Shown here: positions 1 to 6,437 of the stretch, one piece after another
Layout of the letters: the number at the start of each line of letters is the position of its first letter
How positions within the stretch are numbered: the stretch's first letter is position 1
IMG/VR virus record: IMGVR_UViG_3300012204_000013
Location: 1-42,564 of that record
DNA from: a virus
Reading direction: 5' to 3' (one strand)
Length of the DNA stretch: 42,564 nucleotides
The notes under the pieces: model-generated
What the model saw: only the letters and a program-made list of their open reading frames with translations
Told to the model about the DNA's origin: nothing
Databases searched by the model: none
Position numbers and translations under genes: made by a program

Positions 1-36
1 GATCCTCTCCAGCAGCTTCGGGTCACGGCGCAGCAT
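1..36 (-). CDS. 5' end of a leftward gene, cut by the window edge
   Basis: An ATG at 36 opens a frame reading MLRRDPKLLERI before the window ends. A GAGGAG ribosome binding site lies seven bases upstream and overlaps the stop region of the preceding gene, the same coupling seen throughout this arm. Nothing can be said about function. Confidence 0.55.
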   Translation of the reverse strand, partial: MLRRDPKLLERI

Positions 37-39
37 CGG

Positions 40-276
40 CTACTCCTCGATGCGCGTGACCTCGATGCTCGGACCGTACAGGAAGATGAGGTACCTGCAC
101 GACCCGCACTTCGGCCACAGGATTCCCGTCTTCCACGAGCGGCGGACGTTGCCGCCGCACATCGTGCATGAGCGCGACTTACGCATGGTCGGAGTCGTGC
201 GCGCGACGTAGTGGCGATCGTTGAGTTCGCTTTCCCACTTCCTCGGGAACTTCAGCTTCACGATCTGCGCTGTCAT
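40..276 (-). CDS. Small zinc-ribbon-like protein, function unknown
   Basis: This 78-residue protein has two Cys pairs, CTMC near residue 37 and CGSC near residue 57, spaced as in a zinc ribbon, and a basic N-terminal half. The family is not recognised. The start is the ATG at 276. The best Shine-Dalgarno (AAGGAGG) is about 40 bases upstream, on the far side of a GC hairpin at 291-306, so initiation may depend on that fold. It is the second-last gene visible in the leftward transcript. Binding of nucleic acid is possible but only inferred from the Cys pattern. Confidence 0.7.
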   Translation of the reverse strand: MTAQIVKLKFPRKWESELNDRHYVARTTPTMRKSRSCTMCGGNVRRSWKTGILWPKCGSCRYLIFLYGPSIEVTRIEE

Positions 277-290
277 GGTTTTCGGCTCGC

Positions 291-306
291 GGCCGCAGAA
301 GCGGCC
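291..306 (-). other. Hairpin between Shine-Dalgarno and start codon
   Basis: GGCCGC, loop of four, GCGGCC forms a perfect 6-bp stem in the 51-base gap upstream of the ATG at 276. An AAGGAGG lies on its 5' side. The stem would either hide the start or bring the distant ribosome binding site close to it. Confidence 0.45.
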
Positions 307-327
307 TCAGCCCTCCTTGGGTGTGGG

Positions 328-564
328 TCAGTCCTCGCCCTCGCGCGCACGCGAGGCCGGTCCTACGTTCGTCCATGTCTCGTTCTCCCTCGGGCTCGTC
401 GTCGAGACGACGATCGCCCGCATCACGTTCAAGCGGCCGACCGCGATCTTCACGTCGATCGCGGAGCCGACCTCGAAGCGCGTCGGTCCTTCGGGCCTGA
501 TCCTCTCTCCGTCGTGTGAGAAGTACGCGCCGAACGCGTCCTCCCTGATGAGCTTCCTCACCAT
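328..564 (-). CDS. Hypothetical small phage protein
   Basis: This 78-residue protein begins MVRKLIREDAFGAYFSHDG. The ATG at 564 is chosen because AAGGAG sits five bases upstream; the longer in-frame start at 603 lies inside a strong hairpin and has no ribosome binding site. The middle (residues 28-50) looks like a short beta-strand domain and the C-terminus is charged. The family is not recognised and no catalytic motif is visible. It follows the inverted repeat at 589-636. Confidence 0.7.
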   Translation of the reverse strand: MVRKLIREDAFGAYFSHDGERIRPEGPTRFEVGSAIDVKIAVGRLNVMRAIVVSTTSPRENETWTNVGPASRAREGED

Positions 565-588
565 GCGTCTCCTTCGTCCAACGAAACC

Positions 589-636
589 GCGGGCCGCGGT
601 CACCCGGCGCGTATTCGCCGAGTGACCGCGGCCCGC
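589..636 (-). terminator. Very stable 15-bp stem-loop, possible terminator
   Basis: GCGGGCCGCGGTCAC (589-603) is perfectly complementary to 622-636, and inside it CGGCG pairs with CGCCG across a six-base loop, for about 20 bp in total. It lies between two leftward genes, after the stop at 675. The 3' flank on the minus strand reads GGTTTCGTTGG, a weak U-tract, so it may be a terminator/attenuator or an RNA-protecting hairpin. The plus strand shows the same dyad. Confidence 0.5.
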
Positions 637-674
637 GCCCTACGTTCGCGACCGACCGGCCGCGTCAGGCGTCA

Positions 675-851
675 TCACCTGAACGCCTCGCTGCGCGGGA
701 CGTAGCGGTCCCGTTGCTCCGTTCCGCAGCGCGGGCACTTATGCGCTGCGCCGAACTCCTGCGGAGTCCGCTCCTTCGCACCATCGTGTCGCCACACGTG
801 ACCGCAGCGGATGTTCGGGCATTTGTGGCTGTGGATGTCCTTCTCACGCAT
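675..851 (-). CDS. Small zinc-finger protein
   Basis: This 58-residue protein starts at the ATG at 851, just after the stop of the lipoprotein gene. It carries CPNIRCGH at residues 11-18 and CPRC at residues 39-42, with extra His residues, so it probably folds around one zinc ion. The rest is basic. The family is not recognised. The ribosome binding site is weak, so translation may depend on coupling to the gene before it. A role in nucleic-acid binding is inferred only from the Cys/His pattern. Confidence 0.65.
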   Translation of the reverse strand: MREKDIHSHKCPNIRCGHVWRHDGAKERTPQEFGAAHKCPRCGTEQRDRYVPRSEAFR

Positions 852-856
852 GACGC

Positions 857-1276
857 TTACTGCTTCGTGCCGGTGACCGCGTTCCCCTGGAAGACCCCGG
901 GCGTGCAGCCCTGGGTCGTGCAGACGTTCGGGCTGTACGCCGCGCCCGAGATCGAGCTGCTGGTGAACGTGCCGCGGATGGTGAACTCGATGACGCTGCC
1001 GCCCGCGTCCGACATGATGAGCAGCAGCGACCCGTCCTCGTGCCCGGTCCCCGTCGCGGCTCCAGCGTAGGAGCCGCACGCGTACGTCCCGACGACGGTC
1101 CCCGCGGACGGGGTCTTCAGCGCCATCGAGCCCGAGCACCCGCCCGACACGGTCAACGACCAGGTGCCCGACAGCGGACCTCCCTGATCCTCGACGCGGT
1201 CTGCAGCGTTCTCATCCGAGCTACCGCCGCACGCGGCGAGGGCAGCGACCAACGACATCATCACGATCTTCTTCAT
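857..1276 (-). CDS. Phage-encoded lipoprotein
   Basis: The 139-residue product begins MKKIVMMSLVAALAAC, a textbook signal peptide with basic n-region, hydrophobic core and lipobox (ALAAC, cleavage before Cys-16). The mature part starts GGSSDENAAD, so Asp is not at +2 and outer-membrane sorting by the usual rule is expected. It continues as a Gly/Ser/Thr-rich beta domain (GTWSLTVSG...) with two or three Cys pairs. The ATG at 1276 has AGAGGA upstream; the longer open frame upstream is not coding-like. Phage lipoproteins often act in superinfection exclusion or alter the host surface; that role here is inference. Hammerhead-like element 1 lies in the leader of this gene. Confidence 0.85.
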   Translation of the reverse strand: MKKIVMMSLVAALAACGGSSDENAADRVEDQGGPLSGTWSLTVSGGCSGSMALKTPSAGTVVGTYACGSYAGAATGTGHEDGSLLLIMSDAGGSVIEFTIRGTFTSSSISGAAYSPNVCTTQGCTPGVFQGNAVTGTKQ

Positions 1277-1336
1277 ACGTCCTCTGAACCCTGGACTTCG
1301 GATCGATGGAGGCAGGGTCGCCCGTCCCATCGCTTC

Positions 1337-1400
1337 GGCTTGTCTCGTCAGCGCAGCGGGAGCCACCCGGACGCGTACGCGCCGAGCGGCGCGTTTCGAC
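1337..1400 (-). ncRNA. Type II hammerhead ribozyme, copy 1 (divergent)
   Basis: Read on the minus strand: GUC-GAAAC, stem III (ACGCGCC, GCUC loop, GGCGCGU), then A as the cleavage-site base (GUA), stem I closed by a UGGCU loop, then the CUGACGA core and GAC. The GAC pairs with the first GUC to close a 3-bp stem II. The downstream AAGCC can pair with the GGCU of loop I. It differs from the other three copies in having GUA rather than GUC at the cleavage site and an interrupted stem I. It lies 5' of the lipoprotein gene. Predicted cleavage is between 1376 and 1375. Confidence 0.75.
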
Positions 1401-1404
1401 ACCA

Positions 1405-1722
1405 TCAACCAGCGATCTTCACGCCGTCCGCGTCGTACGCCTGACCGAGCCCGTCGCCGACGCCTACGCCAAATCGCTCGAAGCACGCGGGGCAGAGGTT
1501 ACCCCATGGACCCATCTTCGTCTTGCAGTCGAACCAGCCCGCGATGAGCGACTCCTGACAGACGTCGCACTCCTTCGGCTTCGGTCCGATCCACCGCTTA
1601 GCACGCTCGACGCTCACCATCGGCTGACCGCAGTGAGCGGGATGCTCGTCGCGGCTGAGGTAGCCGACCGGATCGTCCTCGCTGTCCCACGTTACGCCGC
1701 ACGCCTCGCACCTCCACTTCAT
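1405..1722 (-). CDS. Cys-rich zinc-binding protein, function unknown
   Basis: This 105-residue protein has two metal-binding clusters. The N-terminal MKWRCEACGVTWDSED with a later HPAHCG resembles a rubredoxin/zinc-ribbon knuckle. A second set, CDVC near residue 53 followed by CPAC near residue 77, forms another likely zinc site. The family is not recognised. It overlaps the preceding gene by four bases (ATGA), so the two are translationally coupled. Its stop codon lies five bases from hammerhead-like copy 1. Confidence 0.75.
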   Translation of the reverse strand: MKWRCEACGVTWDSEDDPVGYLSRDEHPAHCGQPMVSVERAKRWIGPKPKECDVCQESLIAGWFDCKTKMGPWGNLCPACFERFGVGVGDGLGQAYDADGVKIAG

Positions 1723-1997
1723 GGGTGCCTCCTCTCCCTCGCGCGCTCGATGGCCTGCTCCGCGCTCTCCGCGCGGAGGACGGCGAACGAGACGAAGCGC
1801 GGGCCGTCGTGGAGCAGCTCGTCCCAGCTGCCCTCGGTGTCGCGATACAGCACGCGCCGTCCCTCGAGGACGCCGAGCGCGCCGAGGTCCTCGATGACCG
1901 CCTCCGCATCGTTCGTCACGCTGAGGCCCACGTCCTGATCGATGACGAGCACGAAGTCCCCGCGGACCTCGTGCGTCCAGCTCGATCTGCTCTTCAT
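1719..1997 (-). CDS. Hypothetical protein, 92 residues
   Basis: The ATG at 1997 is chosen because GGAGG lies seven bases upstream and because it overlaps the stop of the previous gene (ATGA). The protein looks like a small alpha/beta domain (DFVLVIDQDVGLSVTNDAE near residue 14) with an acidic middle and a basic, helical C-terminus. No family or catalytic motif is recognised. Confidence 0.7.
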   Translation of the reverse strand: MKSRSSWTHEVRGDFVLVIDQDVGLSVTNDAEAVIEDLGALGVLEGRRVLYRDTEGSWDELLHDGPRFVSFAVLRAESAEQAIERARERRHP

Positions 1998-2488
1998 CCG
2001 AGCCTCCGCAGCGCGCGGCGGGCGAGCGCGACGACGGCGCGCAGCTCGTGGAACCGCTCGTATCGCGCGACCCACGCCTTCATCTCATCGCGCGCGCGGC
2101 TCACGACCTGTTCGCTGAACTCGTCGTCCCGCATCGCGTCGACCACGCCGATGTATCCGCGCCCCGCGTTCGGCAGCTTGACGATGACGTGCGCGCGCGT
2201 CGGCTTGCTCGGCGCTGCGCCCGGCATCCGCACCACGACGTAGTGCTGCTGGATGAGCTTGCGCGCTTGCTCCAGCCGCCACCTCTCTGACGCCTTCGCG
2301 TCGTCCCACTCGAAGTAGCGATGGAGCGGGCTCAGCTCGCCCCGCGCGTCCTCGAGGACGAGTGCCGCCGTCAGTCGTCCTCCGTTCCTCCTCTTGATGA
2401 GCTTGAAGCGCTCGACTATCTGTCGGATCGCAGCTTTGCTCCACCGCGACCCGGGCCTCGCAACGTCTTTGATGCTCATGTTTTGCAT
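1994..2488 (-). CDS. Phage protein with winged-helix-like N-terminus, unknown function
   Basis: This 164-residue protein starts at the ATG at 2488, with GGGAGAG nine bases upstream; ATG 2479 is an alternative. Residues 1-45 look like a small helical DNA-binding region. The middle carries a pattern I recognise from other phage proteins of unknown function: an 'SPLHRYFEWDD' element, then a helix 'RWRLEQARKLIQQHYVVV'. The C-terminal third is helical. It is the first gene after the pentamer repeat. A regulatory role is plausible but unproven. Confidence 0.75.
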   Translation of the reverse strand: MQNMSIKDVARPGSRWSKAAIRQIVERFKLIKRRNGGRLTAALVLEDARGELSPLHRYFEWDDAKASERWRLEQARKLIQQHYVVVRMPGAAPSKPTRAHVIVKLPNAGRGYIGVVDAMRDDEFSEQVVSRARDEMKAWVARYERFHELRAVVALARRALRRLG

Positions 2489-2747
2489 CTCGTCACGCTC
2501 TCCCTTCGTTGTTTTTTTCCCACGCCTGCCATGCCAGACCGCGCCCAACACTACCTAGCCCGACCGTACCGCTCCGGACCCTGACTGCCACGCCGCGCCA
2601 GACCGTAACTCACCATGACGTACGCCGCCAAGACTGCCTCGCCAGGCCAGACCTTACCTGACCGTAACGTTCCCGGTCCAAGACTGCCGGGCCCCGCCAC
2701 ACTTCGCCGCACCACGCGCCGCCAAGCCAAGCCTGCCACGATCGCCA
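2489..2747 (-). repeat. GG-phased pentamer (NNNGG) repeat tract
   Basis: Between a stop codon and the next start, the minus strand consists of imperfect pentamers that put GG every five bases, for example tacGGtcaGGtaaGGtctGG and tacGGtctGGcgcGGcgtGG. The phase is broken by occasional indels, and an 11-base unit (GGCAGTCTTGG) occurs twice. The tract ends in a run of seven A residues. It holds no convincing gene: the open frames through it are short low-complexity strings rich in Gly, Arg and Trp. The repeat starts directly at the stop codon of the gene at 2748-3404 and lies on the same transcript. Confidence 0.8.
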
Positions 2748-3404
2748 TCACTTCTTCTTCTTCCCCTTCGTCTGCACCTCGAACGTCCCGAACTGCCCGT
2801 CCTTCTGCGGCCGCCACTCCCCGATCCCGACGCTGAAGCCCGCGCTCTGGAGCAGCGCGACGAGCTGATCGGGAGCGATCATGTCGGTGCGGAACTTGAA
2901 CTCGAGGTCCGCACCCCAGTCGCGGTACTCCGGCCGATAGCGGAGGTCGGCGGAACGGTTGCCGAACGGACCGACGCGCACGGTGTCTTCTCGCATCACG
3001 CACCGCTTGTGCTTGATCTCGAAGTAGTCTCCGACGATGAAGATCGCCTGCCGGATGACCGACTTCGAGATGCCGAGCGCGTAGCCCGCATCGCACATCG
3101 CCTTCTTGATCGAGACGGTCGGGAAGCTGTCCTTTCCGTTGATCACGTACTTCGCCTCCTCGAAGTCGCGCTTGGGGTCCTTCGCCGTGCGGTTCTCCTT
3201 CGCCTTCTTCTTCTCCTCCTTGCTCATCTGCTGGAGGTCGAGCATCTGCTTCAGCGCCTTCTTCCCCCACCCATGGACGATGAGCGGCGAGAGTCCGTTG
3301 ATTCTGACGTTGAGCGTGCCGATGCTGATCGGCTTCAGCCCTACGATCACGCCCTTCGCCTCGCCGTTGTCCTCGACGTGCTGCGTCTTCTCGATCTTCG
3401 CCAC
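2748..3404 (-). CDS. Conserved phage protein of unknown function (possible Cas7/RAMP-like fold)
   Basis: This 218-residue protein starts with GTG at 3404, seven bases after AAGGAGG. Its layout matches a phage family I know by pattern but not by function: a first strand 'INGLSPLIVHG' (residues ~36-46), a charged Lys/Glu loop, 'FPTVSIKKAMCDAGY', 'MREDTVRVG', 'DLRYRPEYRDWGADLEF', and a closing 'AGFSVGIGEWRP' with 'FGTFEV'. The Gly-rich 'GIGEWRP' near the C-terminus and the strand/helix alternation recall RAMP proteins such as Cas7; this is an impression, not a homology result. The lysine-rich tail could bind nucleic acid. The pentamer repeat follows its stop at once. Confidence 0.85.
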   Translation of the reverse strand: MAKIEKTQHVEDNGEAKGVIVGLKPISIGTLNVRINGLSPLIVHGWGKKALKQMLDLQQMSKEEKKKAKENRTAKDPKRDFEEAKYVINGKDSFPTVSIKKAMCDAGYALGISKSVIRQAIFIVGDYFEIKHKRCVMREDTVRVGPFGNRSADLRYRPEYRDWGADLEFKFRTDMIAPDQLVALLQSAGFSVGIGEWRPQKDGQFGTFEVQTKGKKKK

Positions 3405-3405
3405 G

Positions 3406-3579
3406 TCACCCCTCCTTCTTTCGTCGCTTGCGCTCCTCGCGCCTACGCTTCGCCTCTTCCTTCTTCCGCTTGGCGCGCTCGACGCGCCTCCGCCTCTTCT
3501 CCTTCCAGCCCGGGTACGGGCGTCGCTTGATGACGTGCTTCACGTGCAGGTCTGGTCCCTCGAGTTCGTCATCGTCCAC
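3406..3579 (-). CDS. Small, extremely basic protein
   Basis: This 57-residue product (GTG start at 3579) has an acidic N-terminus (DDDELEG), a short middle with VIKRRPYPGW, and a C-terminal half of almost only Arg, Lys and Glu, predicted as one long charged helix. It overlaps the end of the metallopeptidase gene by eleven bases and stops one base before the GTG of the next gene, as expected for a coupled gene. The ribosome binding site is weak. Nucleic-acid binding is likely from the charge. It could instead be an accessory to its neighbour at 2748-3404. Confidence 0.65.
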   Translation of the reverse strand: MDDDELEGPDLHVKHVIKRRPYPGWKEKRRRRVERAKRKKEEAKRRREERKRRKKEG

Positions 3580-4216
3580 GTGCGATCCACGACTCAGCTG
3601 CCGCGATGAACTTCGGATGCGCTCGCCGCAGCACCGCTCGCCAGCTGAGATCGCGGACGGGCTTCAGCTTGAGACGCTTCGTGAAGAACTCCCACCGCAG
3701 CGGACGACCGACGCGGAGGAGGTCCGGGTTCGTGAGGAAGAGCTTGAACGCCTCGGCGAACGCCTCAGACATGTTCGGCTCGTACCTCGTGCACGGCGCC
3801 TCGCGCTTGAGGACGTCGCGCCACGCTCGCTTGTCGATGCGGCGGTACATCTGCGAGTAGACGTGATGCCCGGCCTCGTGCGCCGCGACTCCGAGCGGCG
3901 TAAGGTCGGCCTTGTAGCCGGGATAGGTCCAGCTGAAGCCCGGCTTCTTCGTCGGCGCGCGCGCTCGCTTGACATCGACCACGATGCGGCCGCGGCCGTC
4001 GTACCATCCATAGAGGCCGCGCGACGGGAGCGAGCCGCCGTCGCCACCGCGCCATCCGGGCCAGCTGCTGAGCAAGTTCACGCAGCGGAAGCGGAGGTGA
4101 AGCTCGCCTGCGGAGAGGCCGAGCAGCTCCTCCAGCTTCCGCTGGTTTGGTCCGCCTGAGAACGCGAGGGGCGAGTCCGACGAACGGCTCGGCGCTTGCC
4201 CTACGATGAGGATCAC
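3569..4216 (-). CDS. Uracil-DNA-glycosylase-like N-terminus fused to a zinc metallopeptidase
   Basis: This 215-residue protein starts with GTG at 4216 behind GGAGGGAG. Residues 1-60 (VILIVGQAPSRSSD..., FSGGPNQRKL, RCVNLLSSWPG) match the opening of small phage uracil-DNA-glycosylase-like proteins: the 'GxAPSxxSD' turn, the 'SGxxxxKL' turn and 'NLLxxWPG'. The rest of that fold is absent. From about residue 75 there is a different domain with HEAGHH near residue 117, a zinc-peptidase helix, and SEAFAEAFKLF about 30 residues on, which could supply the third ligand. The conserved peptidase motif suggests an active enzyme; substrate unknown. It may be a deletion fusion or a natural two-domain protein. 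Confidence 0.75.
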   Translation of the reverse strand: MILIVGQAPSRSSDSPLAFSGGPNQRKLEELLGLSAGELHLRFRCVNLLSSWPGWRGGDGGSLPSRGLYGWYDGRGRIVVDVKRARAPTKKPGFSWTYPGYKADLTPLGVAAHEAGHHVYSQMYRRIDKRAWRDVLKREAPCTRYEPNMSEAFAEAFKLFLTNPDLLRVGRPLRWEFFTKRLKLKPVRDLSWRAVLRRAHPKFIAAAESWIARGR

Positions 4217-4269
4217 CGCGCCGCTCCCTCCGTTCCCTCGACGAGGTACTCCCTCTCGCACTTGGCCAT
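4213..4269 (-). CDS. Putative 18-residue peptide upstream of the peptidase gene
   Basis: ATG at 4269 is preceded by AGAGGTGAG and opens a frame of 18 codons (MAKCEREYLVEGTEGAAR). Its TGA overlaps the GTG start of the next gene (GTGA). It exactly fills the gap between two coupled genes. It may be a leader peptide that drives initiation of the downstream gene, or a genuine micro-protein; the sequence does not decide. Confidence 0.45.
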   Translation of the reverse strand: MAKCEREYLVEGTEGAAR

Positions 4270-4272
4270 GTC

Positions 4273-4518
4273 TCACCTCTCCGCGATGACGATGATGACG
4301 AGCGTGGACCACTTCGGGTGCGCCTCGCTCGGCTCGACGCGCGCCGTCCACGAGACGATGTTCCACTTGTCGCCGCGGAGGTTTTGGACGAGTATCTCCG
4401 CAAGCTTCGTGGCGTCCTCCTGCTTCGCCTCGAACAGGCAGAGCTGCTTCGCGTAGAAGTGTGTCCGACCGCGCGCGTCCTTCTTCGCCTTGTTGAACCC
4501 GTAGCCGGGGCTCGTCAC
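4273..4518 (-). CDS. Hypothetical protein, 81 residues
   Basis: The GTG at 4518 has AGGAGG six bases upstream and overlaps the previous stop. The protein begins MTSPGYGFNKAKKDARG and alternates strands and a helix (LCLFEAKQEDATKLAEIL, KWNIVSWTARVE, TLVIIVIAER), suggesting a compact alpha/beta fold. The family is not recognised. Confidence 0.7.
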   Translation of the reverse strand: MTSPGYGFNKAKKDARGRTHFYAKQLCLFEAKQEDATKLAEILVQNLRGDKWNIVSWTARVEPSEAHPKWSTLVIIVIAER

Positions 4519-5051
4519 AGGTACCTCCTGATGCGGCGCGTCGAGATGCGGTCGCGCACCTCGTGCGCCTTCGCGGAGCCCGCCTTCCGCAGCTCGAGGA
4601 ACGGCAGCAGCTCCTTGGACCGCGTAGGAGCGACGTAGACGGTCACGCGGGCGAGCACGTGAGGTCCGGCGCCGACGCGGAGCACGTCGATGGGGCGCGT
4701 GTCGCCCTCGTCGATCCTGCCGCTCGTGCCCAGCGCGAGCCCGTCCGGCGGGATGCGGACCGCGTACGTGCGGTCTGCGATCGACGCGTCCGTCATGCGG
4801 GCGCGGTGGCCCGCGTGGCGGATGAGGAGCGTCGGGATGCACCACCCGAAGCGCTCCGTGTACCACATCTCGAACATCGCGGGCTGCGCGAAGCCGATCT
4901 GCTCGTCGAACCACCGCGCGAGGCGGTTGAGCGCGAGCGGCGACTTGAGGTCGCGGAGCTTCACGCCCTCCGGCAGATCGATGCTTCGACGTCCGACGAC
5001 GTACTGCTCACGGCGCGGCTTGCGCGCGGCCCTCTTCTTCGTACTCTTCAC
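4515..5051 (-). CDS. Hypothetical protein, 178 residues
   Basis: GTG at 5051 follows GAGAGGAG by seven bases and overlaps the stop of the gene before. The N-terminus is very basic (KSTKKRAARKPRR), followed by a globular region with many aromatic residues (RLARWFDEQIGF, FEMWYTERFGWCIP) and a strand-rich second half (HVLARVTVYVAP). The C-terminus is basic again. The family is not recognised. Confidence 0.7.
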   Translation of the reverse strand: MKSTKKRAARKPRREQYVVGRRSIDLPEGVKLRDLKSPLALNRLARWFDEQIGFAQPAMFEMWYTERFGWCIPTLLIRHAGHRARMTDASIADRTYAVRIPPDGLALGTSGRIDEGDTRPIDVLRVGAGPHVLARVTVYVAPTRSKELLPFLELRKAGSAKAHEVRDRISTRRIRRYL

Positions 5052-5407
5052 GGTAGGCTCCTCTCCAGCGAGCGCTGTCCGCGCGCCGCCTTCACGACCT
5101 TCGACTTGTTCATCAGCTTCAGCTTCCGCTTCAGCTCGACGTCGGCCGACTTGAGGTCGACCTCGGTCTGCGCGATGAGGTTCAACGCCGCCTGACCGCG
5201 CGTCGCGGCGAGCGCGCGCAGGCGCTGGCCGTGGTTCGAGACGAGGCCGCCGTACCCGCCGAACCGACCGACGACGCGGAACACGCCCTCGGTCGCGCGC
5301 TCCACGCGCAGCTCGTCGATGAGGACCTCGTCCGTCGCCGTCCCGAGGTACGCCTCGAACACCGTGACGCCGCGCCTCCTCGCGTCCATCAGCTCCTCGA
5401 TCGTCAT
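5048..5407 (-). CDS. Hypothetical protein, 119 residues
   Basis: The start at ATG 5407 has GGAGG eight bases upstream; the longer open frame belongs to the overlapping frameshifted gene. The N-terminal half (MTIEELMDARRRGVTVFEAY) is mixed alpha/beta, then a Gly-rich turn (RFGGYGG), then a helical C-terminus rich in Lys and Arg. It is coupled to both neighbours by 4-base overlaps. The family is not recognised. Confidence 0.7.
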   Translation of the reverse strand: MTIEELMDARRRGVTVFEAYLGTATDEVLIDELRVERATEGVFRVVGRFGGYGGLVSNHGQRLRALAATRGQAALNLIAQTEVDLKSADVELKRKLKLMNKSKVVKAARGQRSLERSLP

Positions 5408-5713
5408 GACGCCACCTCCGAGCGTGCGCGGTCGGCCTCTGAGCGATCCGCGCACACGCGCCAGCCGAACGAGGCCCAGCGCTCGATGGTCGGCTCCTTC
5501 GTGGCGCAGAGGACGACGGTCCTGCGGTCGTCGAAGTAGGCCTTGCGGTTCGACACCTCGTCCGGCTGCAGCGTGATCGACGCGAGCGAGCGCGCCGCCG
5601 TCGGCGGGCCACGCGCAGTCGTACCGCAGCATGTCGATCGGGAAGTGACCCGCACCGACGACGACGTACTCCACGACCTCTCGCTTGCCGAGCTTCTTGA
5701 ACTTGGTCTTCAT
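5404..5713 (-). pseudogene. Hypothetical phage protein interrupted by an apparent +1 frameshift
   Basis: The ATG at 5713 (GGAGGAG upstream) opens MKTKFKKLGKREVVEYVVVG with 'FPIDMLRYDCAWPADG'. That frame then loses coding character. A frame shifted by one base continues with ARSLASITLQPDEVSNRK and ends 'RWASFGWRVCAD...' at 5404. The two halves read as one protein of about 102 residues joined near 5595-5602, in a GC-repetitive stretch. 'FPxDMLRYD' followed by 'RWxSFGWxV' is a pairing I know from intact phage proteins of unknown function. An assembly error, a real mutation or programmed +1 shifting are all possible. Confidence 0.65.
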
Positions 5714-5739
5714 AGCTCCTCCGTTTCGGCGAGTTCACC

Positions 5740-6437
5740 TCATGTGTCGAGTGGCTTCCTGACCTGGACTTCCTTACCGTCCTTCCGACCGTCCGTGACC
5801 GCGGACCAGTCCATGTTGCGCTTCTTCTCCTTCGACGTGCGACCGCCGGTCTGCTCCTCGACGTACGCCTTCACGCGCGCGGCGACGCTCGGCCGCACGA
5901 GCGGCTCCACCTTCTTGACCACCTCGTTCGCCCAGCCGAGGCAGTATGAGTCGCCCTTGCGCGCGAGCGCGCGCCGCGGCTCGACCAGCCCTCCGCCTTG
6001 AGCCGAACGAGGTAGGCGGCGCGGGCCTTGCGCATCGCCTTGGACAGGCTCGTCGCCGCGTACGTCGCGACCTTCACGTCCACGCTCGGGCCAACGAAGA
6101 TGTAGTGGGCGAAGTACCGGTCCACGCCGACCTCGCTCGACTTGAAGAGCCCGCCGACGCCGGCCTTGAACATCACCTCGCAGCCGAACGCGTGGGCGAT
6201 GCCGCCGAACAGCAGCCACTCATAGTCCTTCGCGCGGCGCGCTGAGGCCCACGAGCGGAGCGGGTGCTCCTTGATCGGCCCGATCTCGGCGTCGGACGTC
6301 GACACGCCGTGCTGCTTCATCATCTCCTGCGCTCGCTGCAGGGCGAGCGCCGCCTCGTTCGCGTTCGGGTTGTTGCTCGCGAGCGCAAGCAGCTTGGCGA
6401 TGCGTTCGAGGATCTTCGGGTCCACGTCGTTGCTCAT
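5740..6437 (-). pseudogene. DUF2786-type protein with an apparent -1 frameshift
   Basis: ATG 6437 opens a typical DUF2786 N-terminus (ILERIAKLLALASNNPNANE, ALQRAQEMMKQHGVS), then a domain with DYEWLLFGGIAHAFGCEV and strands continuing to about residue 155 (RAAYLVRLKAEGW). Near 5960-5985 this frame turns into Arg/Ala/Ser junk. The frame one base back carries ARKGDSYCLGWANEVVKKVEPL and a charged tail ending at 5740, as expected for the rest of the family. The join lies in a GCGCGC-rich run. The full product would be about 230 residues. Function of the family is unknown. Confidence 0.7.

Noticed and set aside
2489-2747. The pentamer tract as protein-coding or as a CRISPR array
   Set aside because: Repeat units are five bases, so reading frames drift and give Gly/Arg/Trp strings; there are no spacers or longer direct repeats as in CRISPR.
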